This document shows positions 1-10,128 of a stretch of DNA of 64,000 nucleotides, one piece after another (position 1 is the first letter of the stretch; each line of letters opens with the position of its first letter). The notes below the pieces were generated by a model. That model was not told the origin of the DNA and did no database searches. It saw nothing but the letters and a program-made list of their open reading frames with translations. This DNA comes from Cryptomeria japonica (Eukaryota > Streptophyta > Pinopsida > Cupressales > Cupressaceae). The translations under genes were made by a program, and so were the position numbers. The DNA is taken from NCBI RefSeq assembly GCF_030272615.1, contig NC_081413.1, positions 333,540,302 through 333,604,301 of the forward strand, in the 5' to 3' direction.

Positions 1-1177
1 GAAAGCCTGACCTCCTGTCCTACTAGATCCATTGTACCCACCCCTGGAGGACTACTGAGTCCTCATCGGCTGTGTGTACTACCCCTGTGCTCTCTGATCA
101 TGTCTTTGTCCCTGAGTCTGCCACTGCTTGGGCTTGGAGCCCTGCTGATACTGTGGAGGCTTCTGCCTCTGGTTCTGTGGTGTCTGTTGTGGAGGAGGGG
201 GTTTGGAGAACCCCTGAGAATTTTGGTTGTTTCCTTTCCAATGTGGTTTCTGGAATCCATAAGTCTAAGGTGTGGGATTTTGGTTTTGAAACCGATCCCT
301 ATTGTCTTGTGGTCTGACCTAAATTTCCTCGGCAATAAGTGCCTTCTCCACAGCAACCCGAAGGCTCTCTGGAGTGGACATCCTAATAGGCCCACCTATA
401 CTGGCATTTAACCCTCTGATGAAGCGGTTTACAAGAAGTTTCTCATCCTTTAGATAATCTACATAAGGCAACAACTCAAAGAATTTGCTTTCATATTGGG
501 TTACTAATAAGCCTTTTTGTTGGAGATCATGAAATTCATCTATACGATGCTGCCTAAAGTGTTCTGATAGGTACCTCTAATGGAACCTCTCTATGAATAT
601 CTCCCAAGTGAGAGTATCAGGAACTAATCTGCATTTGTACTCTTCCTATCTCCACCAAGTGGAGGCTGATCCTCTCAGCAGATGGACTGCGACATGTGCT
701 TTTAAGTTGCTCTCGTAAGAATGCAACACAAAGCACCTCTCAAGACTCAAAAGTCATGCCTTGGCCTCTACCCCATCGGTAGAACCTCTGAAGGACGGTG
801 ACTGGAGGCGCATGACCTCCCTGATGAGATCCCCTGGATCTCGACGACCTCTCTCAAAATAAACTGGTTCCACCGCTGGAGGTGGTCCTGGCATATGCAC
901 AGACTCTGGCTCATTACCACCCTGGCTCAACAAATCTATGACTCCCAGAGTCATGACTCCTAACCTGAGGGTTCTCTGCTGGGATCCTTTCCTGAACTAT
1001 GCCAATAAGATTCTGAATGGCTGCTAAGAGGTCTTGGTTAGGTTCATTTGGCTATTCGGGAGGTGCTCCTGGGTTCTCCTCTGGAACCGATGCCTCCCTC
1101 TCTACCTCCTCGCATGCTATGCGCACACGTCTAGGACCCTGTCCGCACTTGCGAGCTTGTCGCGTCGTCGGAGGCAT
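1..1177 (-). pseudogene. G1 gag polyprotein (Ty3-gypsy), decayed, 3' end off window
   Basis: The first ATG at 1177 opens MPPTTRQARKCGQ, a basic start usual for plant gypsy Gag. Downstream (around 850-760) is MRLQSPSFRGSTD, matching the 'L..P.F.G..DP..A..WL' entry of the Retrotrans_gag fold. Further in are 'LLSLERCF', 'STWW' and 'FVNRFIRGL'-like stretches, then a Gln/Pro-rich tail. Gag forms the virus-like particle. The frame is interrupted by several stops, for example after VEAKA (where family members have Trp), after STWWR, before RYLSEHF and after GAPPE, plus at least one frame change between the N-terminus and the gag fold. No zinc knuckle is reached before the edge. It is non-functional as read. 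The family assignment is secure; the lineage (chromovirus-like, from the iMet primer and gag style) is inferred. Confidence 0.8.
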
Positions 1178-1338
1178 CCTAAGAGGAAAATAAGGCAAAA
1201 CAATTAATTTATTAATTTCTTTTAGAATAATATTCAATTCAATTAAATTCAAAAGTCTGATAAAATCAATTTAACAAAATAATTTTAAATATTCTAAGGC
1301 GAAACGTAAGTGAGTAAGGTTCCTAGTGTGGAAACCTT

Positions 1339-1350
1339 GCTCTGATACCA
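1339..1350 (-). other. G1 primer binding site (tRNA-iMet type)
   Basis: The minus strand reads TGGTATCAGAGC, the complement of the 3' end of plant initiator tRNA-Met. It lies three bases inside the LTR end at 1354, so it fixes the LTR boundary and the minus orientation. Confidence 0.9.
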
Positions 1351-1692
1351 AAATGTCATGCCCAAAAATTTAGGGCAAAAATGGAACGATTTTTTTTTTT
1401 AAATATTAATTAATTAACAAGTTCGCTCACACAACAAGCGTTATTGAAATTTCCATAATTAAATTTGAGCTAATTCTGAAACGAACCAAGCATTGATAAT
1501 CTGTTTAATTCTAATTGCGAAAAAACTAACTGGTTTAATTTTATATCCACGGGATACCTAGCCATTAAGTTTATTAAATCAATCATGCTAAAGGAATAGG
1601 AGAGGAAAATTAATTCAATCTCCAAAACGACTATATAGTCTAAACAACCATATTTAAATTTCTATTAATTACTTACTCCAAATTATAACCAG

Positions 1693-1694
<2 letters not shown>

Positions 1695-1736
<42 letters not shown>
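1695..1736. repeat. (TA)n microsatellite
   Basis: An uninterrupted AT/TA dinucleotide run inside the G1 LTR. A second, shorter run is at about 2342-2370. Confidence 0.95.
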
Positions 1737-1739
<3 letters not shown>

Positions 1740-2032
1740 CATATATTTATATATTTTAATTCTTTTTCAAAAAAAACAATAACTTTCCAAAAATAATATC
1801 AATCTTTTTCCAACCCTATTTAGGGTTCTTTTTTTTTTTAATTTATATATTAACAACTCTAAATTATCATAACATTTTTATTTCATTTACCCTAGCCCTA
1901 CCCGGGCTAGGGTTTTATCCTCTTTTTTTTTTTATTAACACTAAAATCTTTCCACAGGGCCGAACCACGACAGCCATTTTTCTTTTTTTTATGCAGGGTT
2001 TTGAAGAAGGCGAAGGGGAAGGGCCGCGGGCG

Positions 2033-2193
2033 CCACTGTGTGAACGCACAGTGGCGGCTCGCACCACTGTGTGTCCACACAGTGGCAGCCGCGGCCATCC
2101 ACTGTGTGTCCACACAGTGGGAGCCGAAGCGGCTCGCACTGTGTGTGCACACAGTGGGCGCCGCGCGGCCCGTACTGTGTGTACACACAGTGG
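2033..2193. repeat. Array of five CCACTGTG/CACAGTGG palindromes in the GC island of the G1 LTR
   Basis: Five near-perfect palindromes sit at 2033-2054, 2064-2085, 2099-2120, 2137-2157 and 2173-2193. Each has the arms CACTGTG and CACAGTG around a 6-base centre (TGAACG, TGTCCA, TGTCCA, TGTGCA, TGTACA). They recur every 31-38 bp with GC-rich linkers, in otherwise AT-rich DNA. The centre varies while the symmetry is kept. A looser CACTGTGGTG/CACCACAGTGG pair occurs in the GC island of element K (around 40670-40730). Confidence 0.9.
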
Positions 2194-2454
2194 GGTCCGT
2201 GTGGATCCCAAAATCCCCTTTTTTTTTTAATTTAGTTTTTTTTTTTTTTTTAAATTATATTATATATAAATATATGTATATATATATATTTATATTTATA
2301 TAAATTTATATATATAAAAGTTTAAAGGGTGAATATATATAAAATTATATATATATATATATATATATATTTTTTAGATTTACATACAAAATTTTAAACA
2401 AGATAACAAGGGGAAAGCATTATGTAAATCAAAATTTCATGTGCACAAATAAAT

Positions 2455-2456
<2 letters not shown>

Positions 2457-2546
<90 letters not shown>
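2457..2546. repeat. (TA)n microsatellite, about 90 bp
   Basis: A pure TA run of about 45 units inside the G1 LTR. It can extrude as a cruciform and is prone to length change or assembly error. Confidence 0.95.
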
Positions 2547-2548
<2 letters not shown>

Positions 2549-5065
2549 GATATATAACTTAGGCTCTATTATTTATTTATTTTAATTTCTGATAAAAGAA
2601 ATTGAAGTAGATCTTTTGCTAAACTTTTATTCTAACACATTTTTTTTTCTTAAAATACATCATACTATTCTGAAATAAAACACATTCATTGATTTTTTTC
2701 CACTAATAAAACAATTACTTAAAACACCCTTAATCTTTTAAATACTTAGGATCTTTCAACAAAATAACTCATACTTTTCAACAAGTAGAATATAGATAAA
2801 ATTTATTTGAAAACTAATTTTTTTTTTTCATAATACAAAAGAAGCTTTTGCATGCAACTCAAGGAGGCTTTTCTTTTTTGAAACAAAAACAGAAGTAGAA
2901 ATAAAACAAGCTTTTTTTTTTACAACTCTAAGATATTCTGCAAATTTTACAGGATGTTTCTTTGTTTAGCTACAACAATAAACCTCAAGTCTATTTTCAA
3001 GAATTACAACTTGCCTCTCATTTCTATGAATGAGGGCATACTTCTGAATCAAATTAAAACAAATATTTGCAAATGAATTTGAGTATCTTCAACAATAATC
3101 TTCTGTATCTTTTCATGGTTCCTATTCTCTTCTCCTGACTTTCCTGCATAATAGAAACACAAATATGACCACAGAGTGCTCACCTCCTAGCCTAGGCTAA
3201 CTGGTAGCCACCCTGAGCTCGGAGAACCAAATTCCTAGACGGGTAACAAACAGACCAACACATAGAAGGCAAATACATACAGATTTTCAGACACACTCCC
3301 AACTTGGCTTCACAGCACCACACTTTGGTGATGATCTTTTCGAAGGGTGGTAGTGGACCAATACCCTGAGGAGAACTGCAAGTATGAAATAAACAAGAAG
3401 CCACCTCATGGCACAATAATTATATCAAGAATCTCAACCCCTTATTCCTTATGCCCCCCAAAGACATTCTAGCCTTATTTCCCTCCTTATGACCCCCATT
3501 GCACAAACAGGCCATGCAGCAAGGGTCACACAAAGATCCCTTGTGATCACTCTCAAAAGAGAGTCTCTCACTCGAGGGTTGTCACTGCTACCACCCACAA
3601 GATCCTCTTCTCTCCCAAGAGTAAGAGGTCTTGAGGAAACTCCCAAAACACAACACAAATCATAATGCAAAAATACCAAAAGATTTTTCAACAAAAACAT
3701 TCAAGAACACAGATTTCTTACACCAACAAACTTCCAGACATAAGCAAGAAGAAGACATTATAATGAATAACTGAAACCAACCTTAATCTGCCCAAAGGTA
3801 TTATGATATTTGATGAAGAGCTGCCCAATCCACGAATCTTTTTCCTTCTACCCTTAATCAATTTTTCTATTCCATAACATTATCTTCTTTTCAAAATTTC
3901 TCTTGTCTCCAAAAATGGAGAGTGGGTGATTACTCTCAAAATCTCAAAATCTTGCTTAAGAAGCTCACTCTCTGAGTTCTCACAAGTTTCTAAAAACTAA
4001 AAGGGAAAGAAAGCAAAAATGCAAAAAGACTCCCATTCGAATAAGAAAAATCTAAATTAGATTTAACTTCTAAATTTTCAATTTTCGCACAACTCAAAAA
4101 AGCCAATTTTTAAAGCGTTAAAAAGATCATTATAAAGTAGAAACTTGCCTAAAATTACCCCTAACCCCTAGGTATACCTTATGGGCTTTAGGAAACCCTA
4201 TTAAACTACCCCTAGGTGTTCATTTAACCCATTTTAAACCCCTCTGAAGTTTATTTTCGGGTCAAACATATGTTGACCACTCCAAAGATTATATTCCCAA
4301 AGTATTTATGACAACACATTATTTTATTTAAGAAAAACTATAGTTAAACACTTTCCCACCAAGAGACAAAAATAAAACATTTAATATTAAATCCTCACAT
4401 GTGTCAAGTGACACAAATAAAACACTTTTACAAAATAAAACATGAAATTGTCTCTTGTGGTTCTTACACAATAAATTTAAATAACACTTAACACTCATGC
4501 AGCATATACTGTTACGAATAAAATACAACACAAACGGGGTGTTGTCTCTCCAAATAGACAAACCCTGGCTTATGAACATACATAAGTCTAGGTTTGATTC
4601 TCCATAATTTTCCATGGTCACATGGTAAATTTCCTGCGCATCTCAATTTACACATTAGTACTTCCAAATATCCATATATAATATAATTCAATAATATAAC
4701 AATACACATCATTACTTGCATACAACTTTCATCTGCACAAATTGAATACATCTTTTATCAAGCAAATTCACATAAGCAATTTCATCCCAATTCACATAAA
4801 CTAAACATACATCATAGTTCTATATTCAGAGTAAAGTCCTGCAAAATCAATAACGACATCTATCATTGCAATATCATCCTATCTAACAATCATGTAGTGT
4901 CCTATCTCATAAAGCATATAAGTAAATCACCAAATCATAGCAATGTTATCCAAATCCCGAAATCATATAAGTTCTAAGTCTCAAAAAGCATCAAAATAAA
5001 GTATCCATCATAGTCTAAATATAAAATCCACTGAATGTCAGACTGAGTCGAGGTGAGGCCTCACA

Positions 5066-5196
5066 ATTGCATCACTTTTTGTTTGCCGGTATACTGCATT
5101 AATATGTTCTACATGTTTTAAGTTAAGAAAATCTTATTACCAGTTAGATATTGATTCACCCCCCCCCCCCTCTCAGTATCTGTGGGAATCCTAAGA
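5066..5196 (+). repeat. A 5' LTR, 3' remnant cut by G1
   Basis: It matches the end of A's 3' LTR (10809-10932): TTTGCYGGTATACTGCATT, then a C-run, CTCTCAGTATCTGTGGGAATCC. Here it ends CTAAGA instead of CTAACA. The rest of this LTR is left of G1, out of view. Confidence 0.85.
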
Positions 5197-5198
5197 AT

Positions 5199-5210
5199 TG
5201 GTATTAGAGC
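5199..5210 (+). other. A primer binding site
   Basis: TGGTATTAGAGC differs from the iMet primer sequence by one C-to-T change. It lies 2 bp after the LTR end. Confidence 0.8.
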
Positions 5211-5267
5211 CTGGTCCTCTATTTTCAAAAGCCTAACAGCTTGAGGAAGATCTTGACACTAGTAGAG

Positions 5268-6380
5268 ATGGAAAACTTGATGAAGCAATTAGAAGCATCT
5301 CTCTCAGACTATGATGTAGAAAAGTTGAAAAATATCAAACTTGAAGATGATCTAAAGACTGCATGGGATATTATTCAAGCACTTCAAGAAAATCTTTCTA
5401 TTGCAAGAAATAAGAGAAGAGAACTTTGTGAAAAGATGCAAAATGAGAATGATGAAAGGGAAACTCTCAGTGATTTGATGAATAAGCTGAAACAAGAAAA
5501 CATGACAACAAAGAATGAGATGCAGGATATGACTATGAGATTTTGTAAAGAAATTGAAGATAGAAAGAAGAATGAAGAAGATTTGACTACAAGACTAAGT
5601 GATGCTACAAATGAGAACACCAGACTTAGCTATGAAAATGATATGTTGAAGATAGATTTGATGCATGCACAAAATGACTCAAATGAACTCATGAGACAAA
5701 AAGGTATCTTAGAAAGAGAACTGGATATTGCAAATTAGCACAAAGAGAAATTCAAGAAAATCTCAGAAGAACTTGGTGACTTGTTGAAGAATCAAAAACC
5801 AAATGGTGACACTAATGGCCTTGGCTTTGAAGTTGGCGAAAGCTCCAGTACTACAAACACACAGGATCATAACAAACCGATAAGACAACCTAATGCTTAC
5901 AAATTCAATGGGAAATGCTTTAACTATAATAAGTATGGTCATAGAGAAAATCAATGTAGATCTAGAAATTATCAGAATACCAATACACCCACCGGTCAAT
6001 GTTCAAAATGCAACAAAGTTGGTCATAATTCTGAAAATTGCAGAATGAATGTGAGATGTTATGTTTGTGGAAGATTTGGACACTTATCTAATCAATGCAG
6101 AACACAAACTGGCATAGGTTATGGGAAAGCTATTCAGAAAAACAATGTGACTTGTTATGCTTGTAAAAAGATTGGACATATTGCTAAATTTTGTAGAAGC
6201 AAGTCCTCACCAGTAAACAACAATGGTGCTAGTTTGAAAGGTAAAGAAAAGGTTGAAGAGGTAAAGCAAGAATTCTCAAAACAATGGGTCAGGAAATCAG
6301 AACTAAATGTTGACAGGAATACTCCTCCACTAGAAGAAAATAGTAGCACTCCACTAGTAGGAGACTCTACATCTAATTGA
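5268..6380 (+). pseudogene. A ORF1: coiled-coil protein with four CCHC zinc knuckles (Gag-like)
   Basis: I chose the ATG at 5268 (MENLMKQLEAS), 58 bp after the primer site. Residues 1-156 are Lys/Glu/Asn-rich heptad-like sequence, predicted coiled coil. One stop (TAG, 5736) interrupts, and the same frame then continues. Zinc knuckles lie near residues 217-230 (CFNYNKYGHRENQC, second Cys replaced by Tyr), 245-258 (CSKCNKVGHNSENC), 264-277 (CYVCGRFGHLSNQC) and 296-309 (CYACKKIGHIAKFC). A basic/acidic tail ends at TAA/TGA 6378. CCHC knuckles bind nucleic acid, so by position this is the element's Gag-like RNA-binding protein. The usual copia UBN2 gag fold (seen in D and H) is absent. B encodes a clear homologue. 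Apart from the one stop and the lost Cys it is intact. Confidence 0.8.
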
Positions 6381-6683
6381 AGAAAATTCCTTTGAGGGTT
6401 TGGCAATCAAATGTGAAATATGCTATTATTCCCTCGATTGATGGTAAGAAGTTGAAATTACTTCTATACCGGTAGATAAGTTAAGTGATTACTTAACCGA
6501 CAAGCATTAAATATGGTGATTGGAAAATTAATATTATAAATTAGTGTTTTTGGCTCCATTCTACTTCACCGAGCATTCAAACATTTGAAGAGTGCAAAAA
6601 TTCCAAGCAAAGACATTTTGAGCAAAGTAGCAAAGTAATTTAGCAATCAATCATTCCTAAGGCAAAGAAAGGTATTTATAATC

Positions 6684-9600
6684 ATGGCATCTTCTTCTGT
6701 ACCTGAATTCATAGAAAACCCTACTATAGTCAAAGTAATCAAACGCCCTAGGCCCGTATTTTAGTTAGTTCCTGAAATTGCTAAGAAGGATGATAATGTT
6801 GGTGCATTTTCTCAAATTCCCAAAGGAGTAGTTTTTGCAGAAGACCCTAGAATGTACATTCATTGCCACATAGAAGAATTAGGTGATGAGCAAATTAAGA
6901 GCATGTATAAGACTATAATCCATGATGATTCTGGTAAAGTGAAACCTGAACACAAAATAGTTGAAACCCTAGGATTCACTGAAATTCTCAGCATTCCAGA
7001 TTTCCCTAAGGAAGTGATAAGGATAGTTTTAAGCAGGGTTCATGGTGAATTTTTCTGGTTAGACTCAGTTCACAAAATAACTAAAGAGGCAGTAAAGGCC
7101 ATGATAGGGTTACCTTCCACCGGTAACAGACCTGATAAGACAAAGAAGGTCTCAAATGACCTAGTGATCAACCTAACAGGTGCAACATCTGACAAGAGAT
7201 CTTTAAGAGTGAATGATGTAATTGACATCAATGTTAGATTCATTAGAATTATTCTAGGCTACAAAACAACACATGTAAACAGGTTAAATTCAGTTTCTAG
7301 TTTATGCATAAAGAGTGCTTATGATATGATCAAGGATAATGCAAAAATAGATGTGTGTGAATGGTTGAAGGATGAACTGATTGATAATCTTGGAAAGATA
7401 AAGAAAGACAAAAAAGGGACATTTAGATTTGGTAACCTACTTGTCTGTTTAATGCTGCACATAACAAAATAGGTGCCCGGTATTGGCAACAAAAATCTAG
7501 GTTTCGACATACCAGTAGGCAAACAACTGTCTAATTTACTGCACAACATGGGTGAAAACAGAGAAAAGAATATAAATGAATATTTTCAAGCATTAAAGGC
7601 CCCAATGAAGACTAGAATCAGATTATCACAAGCAATTGTAGATAAGTATAAGGATGAAATATGCTTTGTTATTAAGAAGGATGAGATTTGGATGGAGGCA
7701 ATTGTCCCAAGAACCATTTGGGTTACTGAAATGGGTTATGAAACTGATGACAACATAATTGAAACATATGCAAAAGCCCTTCTAGAAGCACCCAAGGAAC
7801 CTAAAGAAGAGGTATTTGGTAGTGCTTAGACTATTGAGAATCAAATTCAATCAAAGAAAAGGGTAAAGAAGGTAGAAGCAATAGTAAGAAGAGGATCTAG
7901 GCAAGAAAAAGCTATCAAAGAAGATGTACTTAAAAAAACCGGTATCACTGAAGATGAGTTAGAAACACTACAGCTAGAAACTCACCTTTCACCAGTAGCA
8001 ACTTCTTTAGAGAGTGATATGCCAGCTATATTTAAAAGAGTTATGAGGAAAAGAAAACCTTCACTAGTATCTACACCTTCACCTAGAATAACCAGACAAA
8101 AACAATAGGCAATAAGGCCCCCGTCTAAGAAGACAACTCCAAAGAAGAAAATGTTAACACCCAAGAAGAAGACTCAACGAAGCATTGCTCCAATTGACAA
8201 ACTACTAGATGAAATAACAGAGGATGGACAACTGAAAAACATCAATAAATTATATGATACATTATCAGTTGATGACAAGGAAAAAGTTGAAAACAGTGTA
8301 ATTCTACACTTGGATATCTATAAGAAATTTTTGATGCAAGTTGTAGATGAATTATCGGCATAACTGTTTAAGAGACTTGAAGCTAGAAGGCAACCTATTG
8401 TATAACTTGACAAGAAAATAAAAATTGAGAAACTACTTGCTGTTTATCCTGTTAATTCACCAAAGGAGATAGATGATATGAACTCAGACGCTAACCGGAC
8501 AGTATTCTCAACTGCACACCGGCAAGTAGCACTTATGGTTGATAGAGTAAATGAGGTTGTAGAGGAAACTGCTAATGCATGGGACATGTTCCTTGTTGAG
8601 AAAGAAAAGCAGGAAGAGTATAGAAATCCTAAACCTATCAAAGTATATCAAAAAGATAATGATAAGGGTAAAGGCAAGGTTGGTGGACCTCCAAACATAA
8701 AAATAAAAGATAACTTATCCCCACCACCTCTGGATACTCCACCGGTAGTTACAACTGAAGATCAACCCGCTAATGAGAGTATGGAGATACCACAAGAGGA
8801 CACAAATCCAAACTCTGAGGTGTTATACACAGTTGATATTGATACTCAAAAAGTTAACATTATGGTAGATAAGGACACAACTGGAAAGACAGATATGGCT
8901 AGTGAGGCACCGGTAATAGGTAACATAAAAGGTAAACCGACAGATGTTAAAGAACAACAAGCAGGGCAACAGGCTCCATCACAACAATAGGTTCACACAG
9001 AGTCAGTACCACCGACAACAGCTGAGCAAGACAAACCTTTGCTTAAGGAAATGGAAACACAAACTGACCTACTAGAGGTCACCACAAGCAAGGATATTGC
9101 TCCCACCGATGGGATACAGAGTGTTGGCCCTTCAACTGCAGGATTCAAATTAACTGATGTAACAGAAGTTCTTTTGGACTCCATAAAGAAAATAACAGAT
9201 TGTAGCTCACAAGCATACAAGGCTATAGATGATACAATTCCAATTCTGAAGATGATAGCTCCAAATTGTAATGCAGATAATAAAGATTCTTTGAGTCAAC
9301 TTGACACTTTGTCTAAGTATATTACTGAAAACACTGTGACAATTGAACAAATAAAAGAGGAAGCATTCAAGGAGAGATTAGAAAAGGAAAAACACAAATT
9401 CTTTGAGGAAGAAATAAAGAAGTGTACAAGGCAATTTGACACATTTCTACCAGAATTATGTAGCACATTAAAGGAATTCAAAACTTTGTACAGAGATACT
9501 TGTAAGACTAACTTTTTGACAATTGATATAGACAAGAAGATCAACAAGATACATGAGGAAATCAATCAACTAGCTGACAATTTCATCAACTCATCTGATT

Positions 9601-9923
9601 CATTATCAATTTTTGAGTAGAAAATAACAGGTTTTGAGGAAGAACTATTAAAGTTGGAAAGAGACAAAGAAAGAATAAAAGGAAAGGCTAAAAATATAAA
9701 ATGGAGACTTAGTCCAAAATTGGACTACCTCGCCTCCTTAAGGAAAGAAATATCTAATGCTTTGGTTCAAGGACAGAAAACACCGATAGAGCAAATGCAA
9801 CACCTCACCGGTACAGTTTAGAGGACAGAGGCCGCAATAAAAGACAACAAAAGGTTCATTGAGAGCTTGAATTTGGTTTTGGCAGATCTTTTTCAGATTG
9901 TAACCAATTGGTTACAAGGATGA
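6684..9923 (+). pseudogene. A ORF2: about 1080-codon protein of unknown function
   Basis: ATG at 6684 opens MASSSVPEF. One frame runs to TGA at 9921 with no frameshift, but with nine in-frame stops (6762, 7470, 7827, 8106, 8361, 8403, 8988, 9618, 9819), seven TAG and two TAA. The first 400 residues look globular, with motifs FPKEVIRIVLSRVHGEFFWLD, ITKEAVKAMIGLPSTG and VNDVIDINVRFIRIILGYKT. The middle is basic (PPSKKTTPKKK), followed by a small helical block (LLDEITEDGQLKNINKLYDTL) also present in B and E. Then comes a Pro/Thr/acidic linker and a long C-terminal coiled coil. No transmembrane segment, signal peptide, DDE, YVDD or DSG motif is seen. I do not recognise the family. Conservation among three separate copies says it was once under selection. 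A structural or Gag-accessory role is a guess. Confidence 0.75.
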
Positions 9924-9954
9924 AGTGGAAACCACACTCTATTGACACCTTGAC

Positions 9955-10128
9955 AACCTTTATCATTGATGCCAAAGGGGGAGTAGTGGTATGAGAAAAA
10001 TCCAATAACTTAGGGATCATCTGCTCAGGGGGAGCACACACTTTTGGTAACAATTTTTGGACTTTAATTTTTGGATACACTTTTGAATTTTTCTCATGAG
10101 TGTTGCCATCAATGCCAAAGGGGGAGAT
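9955..10128 (+). other. A polypurine array before the 3' LTR
   Basis: There are three purine runs: 9966-9986 (GATGCCAAAGGGGGAGTAG), 10027-10035 (CAGGGGGAGC) and 10116-10128 (CCAAAGGGGGAGAT). The last directly precedes the LTR and is the plus-strand primer. The same three-part layout recurs in B, D and E. Confidence 0.75.

Larger units (their letters stand above)
1..5065 (-). mobile_element. G1: Ty3-gypsy retrotransposon, 5' part (5' LTR, primer site, gag)
   Basis: Seen: reading the minus strand from right to left there is a long LTR (5065-1354), an iMet-type primer binding site (1350-1339) and a broken gag frame (from 1177 to the window edge). The pol region and 3' LTR lie outside the window. 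The right edge cuts the copia-type LTR of element A: sequence to the right of 5065 resumes at the point matching 10809 in A's intact 3' LTR. ATTGC at 5066-5070 is the presumed target duplication, whose partner is out of view. G1 is therefore younger than A. Confidence 0.85.
1354..5065 (-). repeat. G1 5' LTR, 3.7 kb
   Basis: On the minus strand the LTR runs from TGTGAGGCCTCACC (at 5065) to TTGGGCATGACA (at 1354), i.e. TG...CA ends. It abuts the primer site on one side and a cut copia LTR on the other. At 3712 bp it is long for an LTR. It has no coding potential that I accept: the small frames in it are unrelated to each other. It contains long TA runs, poly-T/A stretches and a GC-rich island with a palindrome array (listed separately). 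Promoter and polyadenylation positions cannot be fixed by eye. Confidence 0.8.

Noticed and set aside
2033-2193. CRISPR-like array
   Set aside because: The units are self-palindromic with short GC linkers inside a plant LTR; no cas genes and no unique spacers.
1907-2230. Several overlapping reading frames on both strands across the palindrome array
   Set aside because: They exist because the palindromic repeat is open in many frames; residues are repeat-only (CTHS/HCVHTQ types) and no start context or domain supports a gene.
5199-5210. tRNA-iMet gene
   Set aside because: Only the 12-base primer complement is present; no cloverleaf around it. The same holds for the other primer sites.
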